In this document: positions 1 through 7,240 of the stretch, in pieces
Numbering within the stretch: the first letter of the stretch is position 1
Layout: every line of letters begins with the position of its first letter
DNA from: DYTH01 sp964552725
GTDB taxonomy: Bacteria; Desulfobacterota; Syntrophia; Syntrophales; UBA5619
DNA: 21,360 bases
Direction of reading: 5' to 3'
Assembly: GCA_964552725.1 (NCBI GenBank)
Contig: CAZKHU010000050.1
Span: forward strand, 1-21,360
Program-made: the position numbers and the translations under genes
Notes under the pieces: generated by a model
What the model was told of the DNA's origin: nothing
Database searches by the model: none
The model's input: only the letters and a program-made list of their open reading frames with translations

Positions 1-10
1 TTTTTTTACA

Positions 11-985
11 TTATATTTTATGACACGCCACTGAATGTTCTCCTGCGCGCTCCTGAAGAAGAGGGGGTGTTTTTTCACAAATACTTTCTCCGTAACGACA
101 ACGGGGGAAATATGCGCAACCTCTGAAACCGGCATCGACTGGTTTAGTGGAATCATTTGCCCTCGATCTTTTTTCGACAGTTTTCGAGGGGTAAAGTTCA
201 GGGACTGCAGCAATAAGGGCCTGCGTATATGGATGAACCGGAGCGGCGCATACCTGGGCTGTTTCTCCCAGTTCAACAATCTTGCCGAGATACATTACGG
301 CAATCCGGTCGCTCATATGACGAACCACCCCAAAATCATGGGTAATAAACAGATAAGCAAGCTTTAATTCATTTTGCAGGCTTTTCAAAAGATTGAGTAT
401 CTGCGCCTGCACGGACAAATCGAGGGCGGAAACCGGTTCGTCGGCTATGAGGAGTCGCGGACGGAGAATAAGGGCGCGCGCGATCCCGATTCTTTGTCTC
501 TGGCCGCCGCTGAACTCATGAGGATACAGGTTTAACTGCTCCTCATTGAGACCGACAAGTTCGGAAATTTCCAGCAGTTTTCCTTCTCCCTCCCCCGGAG
601 CTGCAGGAGTGTGGATTTTCAGAGGCTCCGCGATAATGTCTCCCGCCGTCCTACGGGGATTCAAAGAGGAATATGGATCCTGAAAGATCATCTGTACGCT
701 GCGGCGGTACCCCTTCAGCCTTTCCCCGGTTAATTTAAAGATATCGTCGTTATCGAATAATATCGTGCCTGCCGAAGGCCTCTCCAGGCGGACGATCAGG
801 CGGGCCAGCGTTGATTTTCCGCATCCGGATTCTCCGACCAGTCCCAGTGTTTCAGCGCGCCTTATCCCGAGAGAGACGCCATCCACTGCATGAATAACGC
901 TATTACTATTTCGGAGAAATCCATTGCGGACTTCAAAACTCTTTTTTAATTCAATTATCTCAAGAAGTGTCTGGTCCATCGGCAT
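11..985 (-). CDS. oppF: Oligopeptide/dipeptide ABC transporter ATP-binding protein (OppF/DppF type)
   Basis: This is one of the two nucleotide-binding subunits of a peptide importer; it hydrolyses ATP on the cytoplasmic face to drive peptide or nickel-type substrate uptake. Seen in the sequence: Walker A GESGCGKS at about residues 51-58, the ABC signature FSGGQRQR, Walker B LLIADEP followed by the D-loop SALD, and the switch His in FITHD. A C-terminal Opp extension carries spaced cysteines (GCAYFPRC, SIC, ACHKI); in DppD/DppF relatives such cysteines can bind a [4Fe-4S] cluster. I chose the ATG at 985, which shares its A with the stop codon of oppD (TAATG) and gives 324 residues; an in-frame TTG at 1006 is possible. 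Known pairs are OppD then OppF, as here. The substrate (oligopeptide, dipeptide or nickel) cannot be told from the ATPase alone. The stop lies 10 bases from the window edge. Confidence 0.93.
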   Translation of the reverse strand: MPMDQTLLEIIELKKSFEVRNGFLRNSNSVIHAVDGVSLGIRRAETLGLVGESGCGKSTLARLIVRLERPSAGTILFDNDDIFKLTGERLKGYRRSVQMIFQDPYSSLNPRRTAGDIIAEPLKIHTPAAPGEGEGKLLEISELVGLNEEQLNLYPHEFSGGQRQRIGIARALILRPRLLIADEPVSALDLSVQAQILNLLKSLQNELKLAYLFITHDFGVVRHMSDRIAVMYLGKIVELGETAQVCAAPVHPYTQALIAAVPELYPSKTVEKRSRANDSTKPVDAGFRGCAYFPRCRYGESICEKTPPLLQERAGEHSVACHKI

Positions 986-1962
986 TAATTTTTCCAGCAA
1001 CGGCAATAGTGTCCGGGGGCAACTTCCATGAGGGGTGGCTCCTCCTCAAGGCAAATCGGAAGCGCCTCATGACAGCGTTCCTGAAATCGGCAACCGGGAG
1101 GAAGATTATAAAGAGGCGGCACCATCCCCGGGATGGCATCGAGAAAAACGCCCCTGCCAAAAGCAGCTTTTCTGCCGGGGAGAGAATTTATCAGACCGTT
1201 TGTGTAGGGATGCCGAGGGGAAATTAGGAGATCTTTTGCAGCAGATCCCTCAACTATCCGGCCCGCGTACATGACAAACGCAAAATCGGCGGCTTCCGAG
1301 ACAACCCCCAAGTCGTGGGTTATAAGAAGTACGGCGGTTCCAGTTTTCCGTTGCAGAGAGAGAATAAGATCGATTATCTGGGCCTGAATGGTCACATCGA
1401 GGGCGGTTGTCGGTTCATCGGCCAGCATAACCTGCGGGCTGCACGCCATTGCAATGGCGATCATCACCCGCTGTCTCATCCCGCCGCTCATCTGGTGAGG
1501 ATATTCTTTAGCCCTCTTTTCAGGGGAGGGAATCCCGACCATCCGCAGCATATCGACACTTTTAATCCGGGCATCGCTTCTGCTGGCTGCCTGATGGAGT
1601 CTGAACACCTCGGCAATCTGCTCGCCTATCTGGAAAACCGGGTTGAGCGAGGTCATCGGTTCCTGAAAGATCATCGAAATATCGCGTCCCCGGACCTTTC
1701 TCATCTCCGCCTCAGAAAGATTCAAAAGGTTCATCCCCTTCAAAAGAATCTCTCCGCCGATAATGCGCCCCGGAGGCGACAAAAGCCTCAGGATGGAAAG
1801 GGCCAGCACAGTTTTTCCGCAACCCGACTCCCCGACTACCGCTACAGTCTGCCCTGCCGCTATTTTCAGGCTGACCCCGTCAACGGCCCGGACAATTCCC
1901 CTTGCGGTCTCAAAATGTGAGGAAAGATTCGTTATTTCCAGGATTGATGCGGTTTCAGTCAT
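985..1962 (-). CDS. oppD: Oligopeptide/dipeptide ABC transporter ATP-binding protein (OppD/DppD type)
   Basis: This is the first of the paired ATPases of a peptide ABC importer. Seen in the sequence: Walker A GESGCGKT at residues 44-51, Q-loop in MIFQEP, signature MSGGMRQR, Walker B VMLADEP and the switch His in LITHD, followed by the Opp/Dpp C-terminal domain with the four-cysteine pattern GCRFQERC, LPIC, YCRC. The 325-residue length is normal for the family. The ATG at 1962 lies 15 bp downstream of the pepA stop, and no strong Shine-Dalgarno is visible before it, so translation may be coupled to pepA. Unusually, no permease or substrate-binding gene precedes the ATPases; the position is taken by a cytosolic aminopeptidase. 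The missing subunits may lie beyond the left edge or elsewhere in the genome. Confidence 0.93.
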   Translation of the reverse strand: MTETASILEITNLSSHFETARGIVRAVDGVSLKIAAGQTVAVVGESGCGKTVLALSILRLLSPPGRIIGGEILLKGMNLLNLSEAEMRKVRGRDISMIFQEPMTSLNPVFQIGEQIAEVFRLHQAASRSDARIKSVDMLRMVGIPSPEKRAKEYPHQMSGGMRQRVMIAIAMACSPQVMLADEPTTALDVTIQAQIIDLILSLQRKTGTAVLLITHDLGVVSEAADFAFVMYAGRIVEGSAAKDLLISPRHPYTNGLINSLPGRKAAFGRGVFLDAIPGMVPPLYNLPPGCRFQERCHEALPICLEEEPPLMEVAPGHYCRCWKN

Positions 1963-1977
1963 AAATAAGACAGATCA

Positions 1978-3489
1978 TTAATGTTTTTCAGCAGTCATAT
2001 TTCTCAGAAACTGCAACAACAGACGAACGCCAACGCCCGAAGCGCCTTTGGGAATGTACGGTCTGGCCTTTTCAAACCAGGAAGGACCGGCGATATCAAG
2101 ATGAACCCATTTGCATCCGCCGACAAACTTGCCTAAAAATGAAGCGGCGGTTATCGCGCCTCCCGCTCTGCCGCCGGTGTTTTTATAATCGGCCACATCG
2201 CTTTTGATCAGTTCGTCGTAGTGTTCGCCAAGGGGCAATTCCCACACCTTTTCCCCTGTTATTTCAGCCGCTTCCCGGAGTTGGGATTTCAGGGCGTCGT
2301 CAGTTCCCAGCATCCCGATGACTTCATCCCCCAAGGCTACGATGCAGGCCCCGGTAAGGGTTGCCAAATCAATAATCGCCATCGGCTTGAAGCGACAGGC
2401 ATAGGTAAGCGCATCTGCAAGAATAACCCTCCCCTCGGCATCGGTATTTACCACTTCAATAGTCTGCCCTGAAAGAGAGCGAAGAATATCTCCCGGTTTG
2501 TAGGCATTTCCGCCCGGCAGGTTCTCCGTGGCCGGGACAATGCCAATGAGGTTAACAGGCAGTGAAAGTTCGGACGCAGCGCGAATGGCTGCTATTACCG
2601 CGGCGCCGCCGGCCATGTCCGTTTTCATTCGATCCATATTTTCAGAGGGCTTGATGGAAATTCCTCCGCTGTCAAAGGTAAGTCCTTTGCCGACGAAGGC
2701 GATCGGCTTGTCGGACTTTTTACCCCCGCGATATTCGGCAACGATCAATTTCGGCGGTTCGTGACTCCCCCGGGCAACGCCAAGCAGGGCGTTCATGCCA
2801 AGCTCCTTCATTTTTGCCTCATCGAGCACGGAACAGGTTAAGTTCTTGCCTTGAAGATTTGCCAGGGCCTCGTTGGCCAGATCAGTCGGGGTCATCTCGT
2901 TGCCGGGAGCGGAAACGAGATTCCGCGCGAAATTTACCGCATTGGCGATTATTTCCGCACGTTTGACGGCGGCGGACACAGCCCGGAGACCATCTTTATT
3001 TATAAAGATATCGACAGAGGAAATTTGCCGCCTGTCGTTGCGGTCAATGGTTTTGTAGGGCAAATACTGATAGAGGCCAAGAATAACGCCTTCGACAATA
3101 CCCTCGGCTGCGGCCTCCTGCGAAATCCCCAATTCGTCACAACCGAGCGTGGCCGCAGTTGAAAACCCGGTTACGTTGATGGCCCGCAGGTGCTGCGCCG
3201 CTTTGGCAAAGGCGCCCCGCAGGCGATCGGTTGAAAAGTCTGACCGCTTACCCAACCCGGCAATTAAAATGCGTTTTATTGGAAAGTTGTCGCGTGGATA
3301 AGAAACGATTATTTCGTTCTTTTCTCCTTTGAAATCTCCGGTGCGAAGAAGCGCCGCAACCGCTCCTTCCAAATATTCATCAAAAAGTGAGGAAACCCCG
3401 ACAGGCATTGCCTCTCCTGAAAAATGCACAAAAACGGCAGCTTCGGTCTTATGTTCGGCGAGCCGACCTTCCAAAACCTGAATTTTCAT
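1978..3489 (-). CDS. pepA: Leucyl aminopeptidase (cytosol aminopeptidase, M17 family)
   Basis: This is a cytosolic two-metal aminopeptidase that removes N-terminal residues from peptides. Seen in the sequence: an N-terminal macro-like domain of about 170 residues, then the catalytic domain with KGLTFDSGG (Lys268, Asp273), Lys280, MKTDMAGG (Asp291) and the family signature NTDAEGR (Asp350, Glu352, Arg354). These line up with the E. coli PepA metal and active-site residues with an offset of two. I chose the ATG at 3489 because AAGGAG lies a few bases upstream; an upstream in-frame codon at 3561 would add 24 atypical residues. The result is 503 residues, the usual length. It leads an apparent operon with the two peptide transporter ATPases, which fits degradation of imported peptides. 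E. coli PepA also assists Xer recombination at plasmid cer sites; that role is not testable here. Confidence 0.96.
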   Translation of the reverse strand: MKIQVLEGRLAEHKTEAAVFVHFSGEAMPVGVSSLFDEYLEGAVAALLRTGDFKGEKNEIIVSYPRDNFPIKRILIAGLGKRSDFSTDRLRGAFAKAAQHLRAINVTGFSTAATLGCDELGISQEAAAEGIVEGVILGLYQYLPYKTIDRNDRRQISSVDIFINKDGLRAVSAAVKRAEIIANAVNFARNLVSAPGNEMTPTDLANEALANLQGKNLTCSVLDEAKMKELGMNALLGVARGSHEPPKLIVAEYRGGKKSDKPIAFVGKGLTFDSGGISIKPSENMDRMKTDMAGGAAVIAAIRAASELSLPVNLIGIVPATENLPGGNAYKPGDILRSLSGQTIEVVNTDAEGRVILADALTYACRFKPMAIIDLATLTGACIVALGDEVIGMLGTDDALKSQLREAAEITGEKVWELPLGEHYDELIKSDVADYKNTGGRAGGAITAASFLGKFVGGCKWVHLDIAGPSWFEKARPYIPKGASGVGVRLLLQFLRNMTAEKH

Positions 3490-3515
3490 TATTTCTCCTT
3501 GGATTTTAGAATGAT

Positions 3516-3543
3516 TCCATATCAAATCTCGGCTTGAGATCAA
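3516..3543 (-). promoter_or_regulatory. Possible sigma70 promoter for pepA-oppDF
   Basis: On the minus strand TTGATC (3543-3538) is followed after 16 bases by an extended -10-like TGATATGGA (TATGGA at 3521-3516). This would start transcription roughly 20 bases before the pepA ATG. The -10 hexamer matches poorly, so this is a weak call. The tRNA transcript could also read through into pepA, because no terminator is evident between them. Confidence 0.28.
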
Positions 3544-3677
3544 TAAAAAGAACAACCGCAACGATCATCAGCTCCGGAAACTGGAGCGAAGAAGAATGCG
3601 TCTTTTCCTGGCAAATTGGACTGGCAACGGGGAAGCAAAGGGGGAAGACGAAAATTTTCGATTGCCGCTGGGAATAC

Positions 3678-3752
3678 TGGAGGCGGCACCCGGACTTGAA
3701 CCGGGGAATAACGGTTTTGCAGACCGCTGCCTTACCACTTGGCTATGCCGCC
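3678..3752 (-). tRNA. tRNA-Cys (anticodon GCA)
   Basis: It folds by eye into a full cloverleaf of 75 nt: acceptor stem GGCGGCA/TGCCGCC, D-stem GCC/GGC, anticodon stem GCGGT/ACCGT around the loop CTGCAAA (anticodon GCA), and T-arm CCCGG-TTCAAGT-CCGGG. The discriminator base is U73, the identity element typical of tRNA-Cys, and CCA is encoded. It lies 14 bp downstream of the tRNA-Gly and is probably processed from the same transcript. Confidence 0.96.
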
Positions 3753-3766
3753 GTTCAGGTAAAAAA

Positions 3767-3841
3767 TGGAGCGGGCGAACGGGTTCGAACCGTCGACGTC
3801 CACCTTGGCAAGGTGGCACTCTACCGCTGAGTTACGCCCGC
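3767..3841 (-). tRNA. tRNA-Gly (anticodon GCC)
   Basis: It folds by eye into a full cloverleaf of 75 nt: acceptor stem GCGGGCG/CGCCCGC, D-stem ACTC/GAGT, anticodon stem CCACC/GGTGG around TTGCCAA (anticodon GCC), and T-arm GACGG-TTCGAAC-CCGTT. The discriminator is U and CCA is encoded. It is the first gene of a two-tRNA unit with a strong promoter just upstream. Confidence 0.96.
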
Positions 3842-3861
3842 TCAGTGTCTGGGTGCGGCGG

Positions 3862-3889
3862 AATATATCAAATAAAATTTGTTTGTCAA
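3862..3889 (-). promoter_or_regulatory. Strong sigma70 promoter of the tRNA-Gly/tRNA-Cys unit
   Basis: On the minus strand a perfect -35 TTGACA (3889-3884) is followed after 16 bases by TATATT (3867-3862), five of six matches to the -10 consensus. The discriminator that follows is GC-rich (CCGCCGC), a feature of stringently controlled stable-RNA promoters in E. coli. The inferred start would lie about 14 bases before the mature tRNA-Gly 5' end. Confidence 0.8.
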
Positions 3890-4009
3890 TAAAATAATCG
3901 CACTCGCTGCAATATTGTTTCAAAACCGTGACCCACAGCCTTCCGCCGTCAGCCAGATGGCCAATGAATAAAGCTTGAATCAGGATAAAACGATTACAAG
4001 AGCAGACAG

Positions 4010-4633
4010 TTAGCCTCTGTTTCTGAAAACCGTTTCGTAAAATTTGAAAAAGTAATCCACTCCTGAAATTATCGAAAGCGCCAGGGCGATATAGAGAATG
4101 ACCATTCCAACAATATGCGCATCGGCGCCGATAAAAGGGTAATGGATTATCAGCGCCGAAATGGCAAAAATCTGGCAAAGCGTCTTTCTTTTTCCATGCT
4201 TGCTCGCCTGGACAATCAACCCTTCGGCCGAGGCCACCGTCCGAATGCCGTCAATCGCGAAATCGCGGATAATCATGACGGCGACAATCCATGCAGGTAT
4301 TCTGCCAATGGGAATCAGGAGAATCATCGCCGTATTGACAATCAATTTGTCGGCAATCGGATCGAGAAATTTCCCCATCGTCGTTATTATCTGGAATCTT
4401 CGGGCGATATAGCCGTCAAGAAGATCGGTAAGACCGGCGATGATAAACAGCGCCGCGATAACCAGACTCATGGCCGGACCGGGTGAGAAAAGCAGGCAGA
4501 ACAGAACCGGAATGACGCCGATGCGAAGCATGCTGATCGTATTGGGAAGGTTGTATATGTCCTTTTTCCGCTCAGGTATGGGCAGTTTGTCAAACGAATT
4601 CTTCAGATTCTCGATGGTCCAGATATTTCCCAC
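4010..4633 (-). CDS. pgsA: CDP-diacylglycerol--glycerol-3-phosphate 3-phosphatidyltransferase
   Basis: This integral membrane enzyme makes phosphatidylglycerophosphate from CDP-diacylglycerol and glycerol-3-phosphate, the committed step to phosphatidylglycerol and cardiolipin. Seen in the sequence: the full CDP-alcohol phosphotransferase motif DG-x2-AR-x8-G-x3-D-x3-D (Asp73, Gly74, Ala77, Arg78, Gly87, Asp91, Asp95) and several hydrophobic membrane segments. The family core starts near NLPNTISMLRI. I chose the GTG at 4633, which has AAGAAGG eight bases upstream and falls just after the preceding stop; it gives 207 residues including a hydrophilic N-terminal extension of about 28. An ATG at 4690 or start at 4729 would overlap the upstream gene. 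It is the last protein gene before the tRNA-Gly/tRNA-Cys pair, the same order as in E. coli. Confidence 0.92.
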   Translation of the reverse strand: MGNIWTIENLKNSFDKLPIPERKKDIYNLPNTISMLRIGVIPVLFCLLFSPGPAMSLVIAALFIIAGLTDLLDGYIARRFQIITTMGKFLDPIADKLIVNTAMILLIPIGRIPAWIVAVMIIRDFAIDGIRTVASAEGLIVQASKHGKRKTLCQIFAISALIIHYPFIGADAHIVGMVILYIALALSIISGVDYFFKFYETVFRNRG

Positions 4634-4661
4634 GTTTGCCGCCTTCTTGTTCAACTGCTGA

Positions 4662-4922
4662 TTACTTCTTGTTTTCCCGGACGTAAGCATCGAGGCATTT
4701 CTGCGAACAAAAATATACAGTCTTGCCATCCAGATTCATCTTCAACGCAGTGCTCAAGGGGATGTAGGTGTGACAAACCTGATCCTCGACCAGATCTTCC
4801 CCCCCGGAGGGTTTCTTGTAATTTTCATACGCCGCCTTTCCCCTTTCCGGACGAGAACCGCTCCGGAGAAGCTTGTACAAAAGATAGACAGCAATGCCGA
4901 CAATCACCAGTTTAAACAACAT
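4662..4922 (-). CDS. Small membrane-anchored TRASH/YHS-type metal-binding protein
   Basis: This is an 86-residue protein with one N-terminal hydrophobic segment (about residues 2-18), a basic charged linker, and a C-terminal domain holding Cys50, His51, Cys72 and Cys76 (VCHTY, then YFCSQKC). The C-x21-C-x3-C spacing with an aromatic before the second Cys resembles TRASH/YHS domains, which are thought to bind metal ions, often zinc or copper. Short proteins of this form are usually annotated as PP0621-family or hypothetical. The ATG at 4922 has a GAGG-type ribosome site upstream. It sits between folK and pgsA in a tight operon, with gaps of 22 and 28 bp. The domain call comes from the motif only; the function is unknown. 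Confidence 0.72.
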   Translation of the reverse strand: MLFKLVIVGIAVYLLYKLLRSGSRPERGKAAYENYKKPSGGEDLVEDQVCHTYIPLSTALKMNLDGKTVYFCSQKCLDAYVRENKK

Positions 4923-4944
4923 CGAATCCTCGTAATGATTTCAT

Positions 4945-5478
4945 TTACAGTTTCCCATACAATTCCACACCCCCGCTTGAGAGAAGACGATCGAGCAGAC
5001 CGCGCGCGGAGACATTGAACAGTGGATGAATCGTATAGGACGCGATTTCGCAAAGCGGCTCCAGAACAAAACGCCTTTTATGCAGCTCCGGGTGGGGAAC
5101 GGTCAATCCTTCCTCGTCAATAACGGCCTGACCGTAAAGAAGGAGATCGAGGTCTATCAAACGGGGGCCCCAGCGCACGCCTTCCGTTCTTCCCATCAGC
5201 TTTTCGATGGCTTTCAACGTTTCAAAGAGCTTGCGCGGTGAAATCTCCGTTCTGATCTCGGCTACGGCATTGATAAACCACTCCTGCTCTTCGGGACCAA
5301 CCGGCTCGGTACGGTAAAGAGAGGAGGCGCGCAAAGAGGCTATACCCGGAATCGCCTTCAACCGAACCACCGCCTCCCGGCACTGCCCGGCCGGAGAACC
5401 GATATTTGCGCCGATTCCGATATAGGCGATTATTCCTCCCGTGCCGGCGCCGGAGTCATCATAAACGGTTTTTCCCAA
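4945..5478 (-). CDS. folK: 2-amino-4-hydroxy-6-hydroxymethyldihydropteridine diphosphokinase (HPPK)
   Basis: It transfers pyrophosphate from ATP to 6-hydroxymethyl-7,8-dihydropterin in folate synthesis. Seen in the sequence: the N-terminal YIGIGANIG, the substrate region LYRTEPVGPEEQEWFINAV, and the HPPK signature region RWGPRLIDLDLLLYG with its paired metal-binding aspartates, then PHPELHKRRFVLEPL. The start is uncertain. The TTG at 5478 lies one base after the dapB stop and gives 177 residues, but the first 16 have no counterpart in typical HPPKs. A strong GGGAGG lies just before an in-frame ATA-ATC at 5433-5428, exactly where family members normally begin. Placement behind dapB is unusual, since folK usually sits with folB/folP or pcnB/panB; here it appears to be a passenger in the amino-acid operon. 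Confidence 0.9.
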   Translation of the reverse strand: MGKTVYDDSGAGTGGIIAYIGIGANIGSPAGQCREAVVRLKAIPGIASLRASSLYRTEPVGPEEQEWFINAVAEIRTEISPRKLFETLKAIEKLMGRTEGVRWGPRLIDLDLLLYGQAVIDEEGLTVPHPELHKRRFVLEPLCEIASYTIHPLFNVSARGLLDRLLSSGGVELYGKL

Positions 5479-5479
5479 A

Positions 5480-6292
5480 TCAAGAAACCTTTTTCAATCC
5501 AAGGACATCCTGCATATCATAGAGCCCATTGGGGCGTCCTGTAACCCAAAGAGCCGCCCTGATGGCTCCCCGCGCGAAGTTGTCACGGCTATGGGCGCGA
5601 TGGATAAATTCCAGCCGCTCTCCCATACCGCCGAAAATCACCGTATGCTCTCCGACAATATCCCCGGCTCGAACAGTCTGAATGCCAATTTCCCCGGGAG
5701 AGCGCTCTCCGATAATGCCTCTTCGACAATAGACGCCTGTCTCTTCGAGATCACGGCCCAGGCTTTGGGCAATCACCTCGGCCATTTTCAAAGCCGTACC
5801 GCTGGGAGCATCCTTTTTCAGGTGATGATGCGCCTCGACGATTTCGACATCATAATCATCGCCGAGAATGGCCGCAACATCTGAGAGCGCCTTGAACATC
5901 ACATTCACGCCCACGCTCATGTTCGGAGAAATAACGCACCTTGCGGAGCCTGCAATGTTCCTTGCCTCAGCCATTTCTTTAACGGTGAAACCCGTGCTCC
6001 CGATTACTATGGCTTTCTTTGCATTTGCGGCAATGCGCAAATGCTGCATTGATGATTCATGATAGGTAAAGTCGATGACGACATCGCCGGCTTCTATGCA
6101 GGATTCCAGGGAATCGACGATCAGTATCCCTGTCTGGCCCAGCCCCAACCCTTCTCCCACATCCCTGCCGACCGCTGGATGGCCTTTTTGCTCGACCGCC
6201 CCTGCCAGCTCCATCTCTTTTGTTGCAGCAATAATGCTGATTATCCTTCCTCCCATCCGCCCGCAGGCGCCGGTAACAATGGCTTTTATCAT
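5480..6292 (-). CDS. dapB: 4-hydroxy-tetrahydrodipicolinate reductase
   Basis: It reduces 4-hydroxy-tetrahydrodipicolinate to tetrahydrodipicolinate with NAD(P)H, the second dedicated step of the DAP/lysine pathway. Seen in the sequence: an N-terminal Rossmann motif GACGRMG at residues 8-14 and the family signature EAHHHLKKDAPSGTAL at residues 153-168, holding the catalytic His and Lys. The 270-residue length is normal. The ATG at 6292 is preceded by GGGGGG at good spacing. It follows dapA by 12 bp and is followed by folK one base after its stop. Confidence 0.97.
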   Translation of the reverse strand: MIKAIVTGACGRMGGRIISIIAATKEMELAGAVEQKGHPAVGRDVGEGLGLGQTGILIVDSLESCIEAGDVVIDFTYHESSMQHLRIAANAKKAIVIGSTGFTVKEMAEARNIAGSARCVISPNMSVGVNVMFKALSDVAAILGDDYDVEIVEAHHHLKKDAPSGTALKMAEVIAQSLGRDLEETGVYCRRGIIGERSPGEIGIQTVRAGDIVGEHTVIFGGMGERLEFIHRAHSRDNFARGAIRAALWVTGRPNGLYDMQDVLGLKKVS

Positions 6293-6304
6293 GTACCCCC
6301 CTTT

Positions 6305-7180
6305 CTACGGCAGTAACCCGTAATCCTGCATCGCCTTTTTCAAAGTTGACTCGTTTTTCTCCGCCATCCTGCAAAGCGGGAGCCGCAGCTCATATTCGAT
6401 TTTACCCATCATCGCCAGAGCCGTTTTTATCGGGGTGGGATTGGTTTCAATAAAAAGGGCGTCAATCAGCGGACACATGCGCCGATGAAGCTCTCTGGCC
6501 TTATTCAAATCTCCGGCAAAAAAGGCGTCAACAAGCCCTGCCATATCAGCGGGAACAAGATTGGAAATGACAGAAATCACCCCCTTGCCGCCAAGGGCAA
6601 GCAGAGGAAGGGTAAAGGCATCGTCTCCGGACAGAACAGTGAAATCAGCCCCGCACAAATTGATAATGTCGCTCATCTGTTTTATCGAACCGGCCGCTTC
6701 CTTTACGCCGACGATGTTTGGAATCTTCGCTAAACGTTCCATCGTCTCGGGGAGCATGTTGACGCCTGTTCTCCCGGGGATATTGTAAATAATGATGGGA
6801 ATCGGCGCCGCTTCGGCGACTGTTTTATAGTGCTGGTAGAGCCCTTCCTGGGTCGGACGATTGTAATAGGGGCAAACGATCAGGGCCGCGTCGGCCCCCG
6901 CCTGGCAGGCGTGTTTCGTCAGGCGGATTGCCTCCGCCGTGCTGTTCGAGCCGGTTCCGGCGATCACTGGAACGCGCTTTTTTACCGCATCGATGACAAT
7001 TTCAATAACCCGGTCATGCTCCTCATGGGAAAGGGTGGTGGATTCGCCGGTTGTTCCGCAGGGCGCAATTCCGTCAGTTCCACCCGCAATCTGCTCTTCG
7101 ATCAGACGGCGCAAAGCCTCCTCGTCCACCTTCCCATTCTTAAACGGCGTTACAATAGCGACAATGGCGCCTGTAAACAT
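6305..7180 (-). CDS. dapA: 4-hydroxy-tetrahydrodipicolinate synthase
   Basis: It condenses pyruvate with aspartate semialdehyde, the entry step of DAP and lysine synthesis. Seen in the sequence: the TIM-barrel family motifs GTTGE (Thr43, Thr44), Tyr106, YNIPGRTG (Tyr132, Arg137) and the Schiff-base Lys160 in GVKEA, which match the E. coli residues with an offset of one. The length of 291 is standard. The ATG at 7180 follows a strong GGAGGAGG site. The 60-bp gap from lysA is the largest inside the long gene run and could hold a weak internal control point, but I see no clear promoter there. Confidence 0.97.
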   Translation of the reverse strand: MFTGAIVAIVTPFKNGKVDEEALRRLIEEQIAGGTDGIAPCGTTGESTTLSHEEHDRVIEIVIDAVKKRVPVIAGTGSNSTAEAIRLTKHACQAGADAALIVCPYYNRPTQEGLYQHYKTVAEAAPIPIIIYNIPGRTGVNMLPETMERLAKIPNIVGVKEAAGSIKQMSDIINLCGADFTVLSGDDAFTLPLLALGGKGVISVISNLVPADMAGLVDAFFAGDLNKARELHRRMCPLIDALFIETNPTPIKTALAMMGKIEYELRLPLCRMAEKNESTLKKAMQDYGLLP

Positions 7181-7240
7181 AATTCCTCCTCCAAAGTTTA
7201 TTCGAAACCGGATTGTAAATTTACTTAAAACCGTTGTTCA

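Noticed and set aside
1315..1920. A 201-codon plus-strand frame opposite oppD.
   Set aside because: It is antisense to the conserved ATPase motifs, with a composition unlike a real protein.
3649..3660. The 12-bp palindrome CGAAAATTTTCG downstream of tRNA-Cys, considered as a terminator.
   Set aside because: It has no loop and no T-run on the minus strand after it, so it cannot act as a normal intrinsic terminator.
3490..3677. A search for a third tRNA (tRNA-Leu, as in E. coli leuZ) after tRNA-Cys.
   Set aside because: No cloverleaf, T-arm or long variable arm can be found; only a 7-bp hairpin around 3571-3587 without a T-run.
3732..4178. A minus-strand frame running through the tRNA genes and the end of pgsA.
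   Set aside because: It covers two tRNAs and is out of frame with pgsA; it contains no domain.
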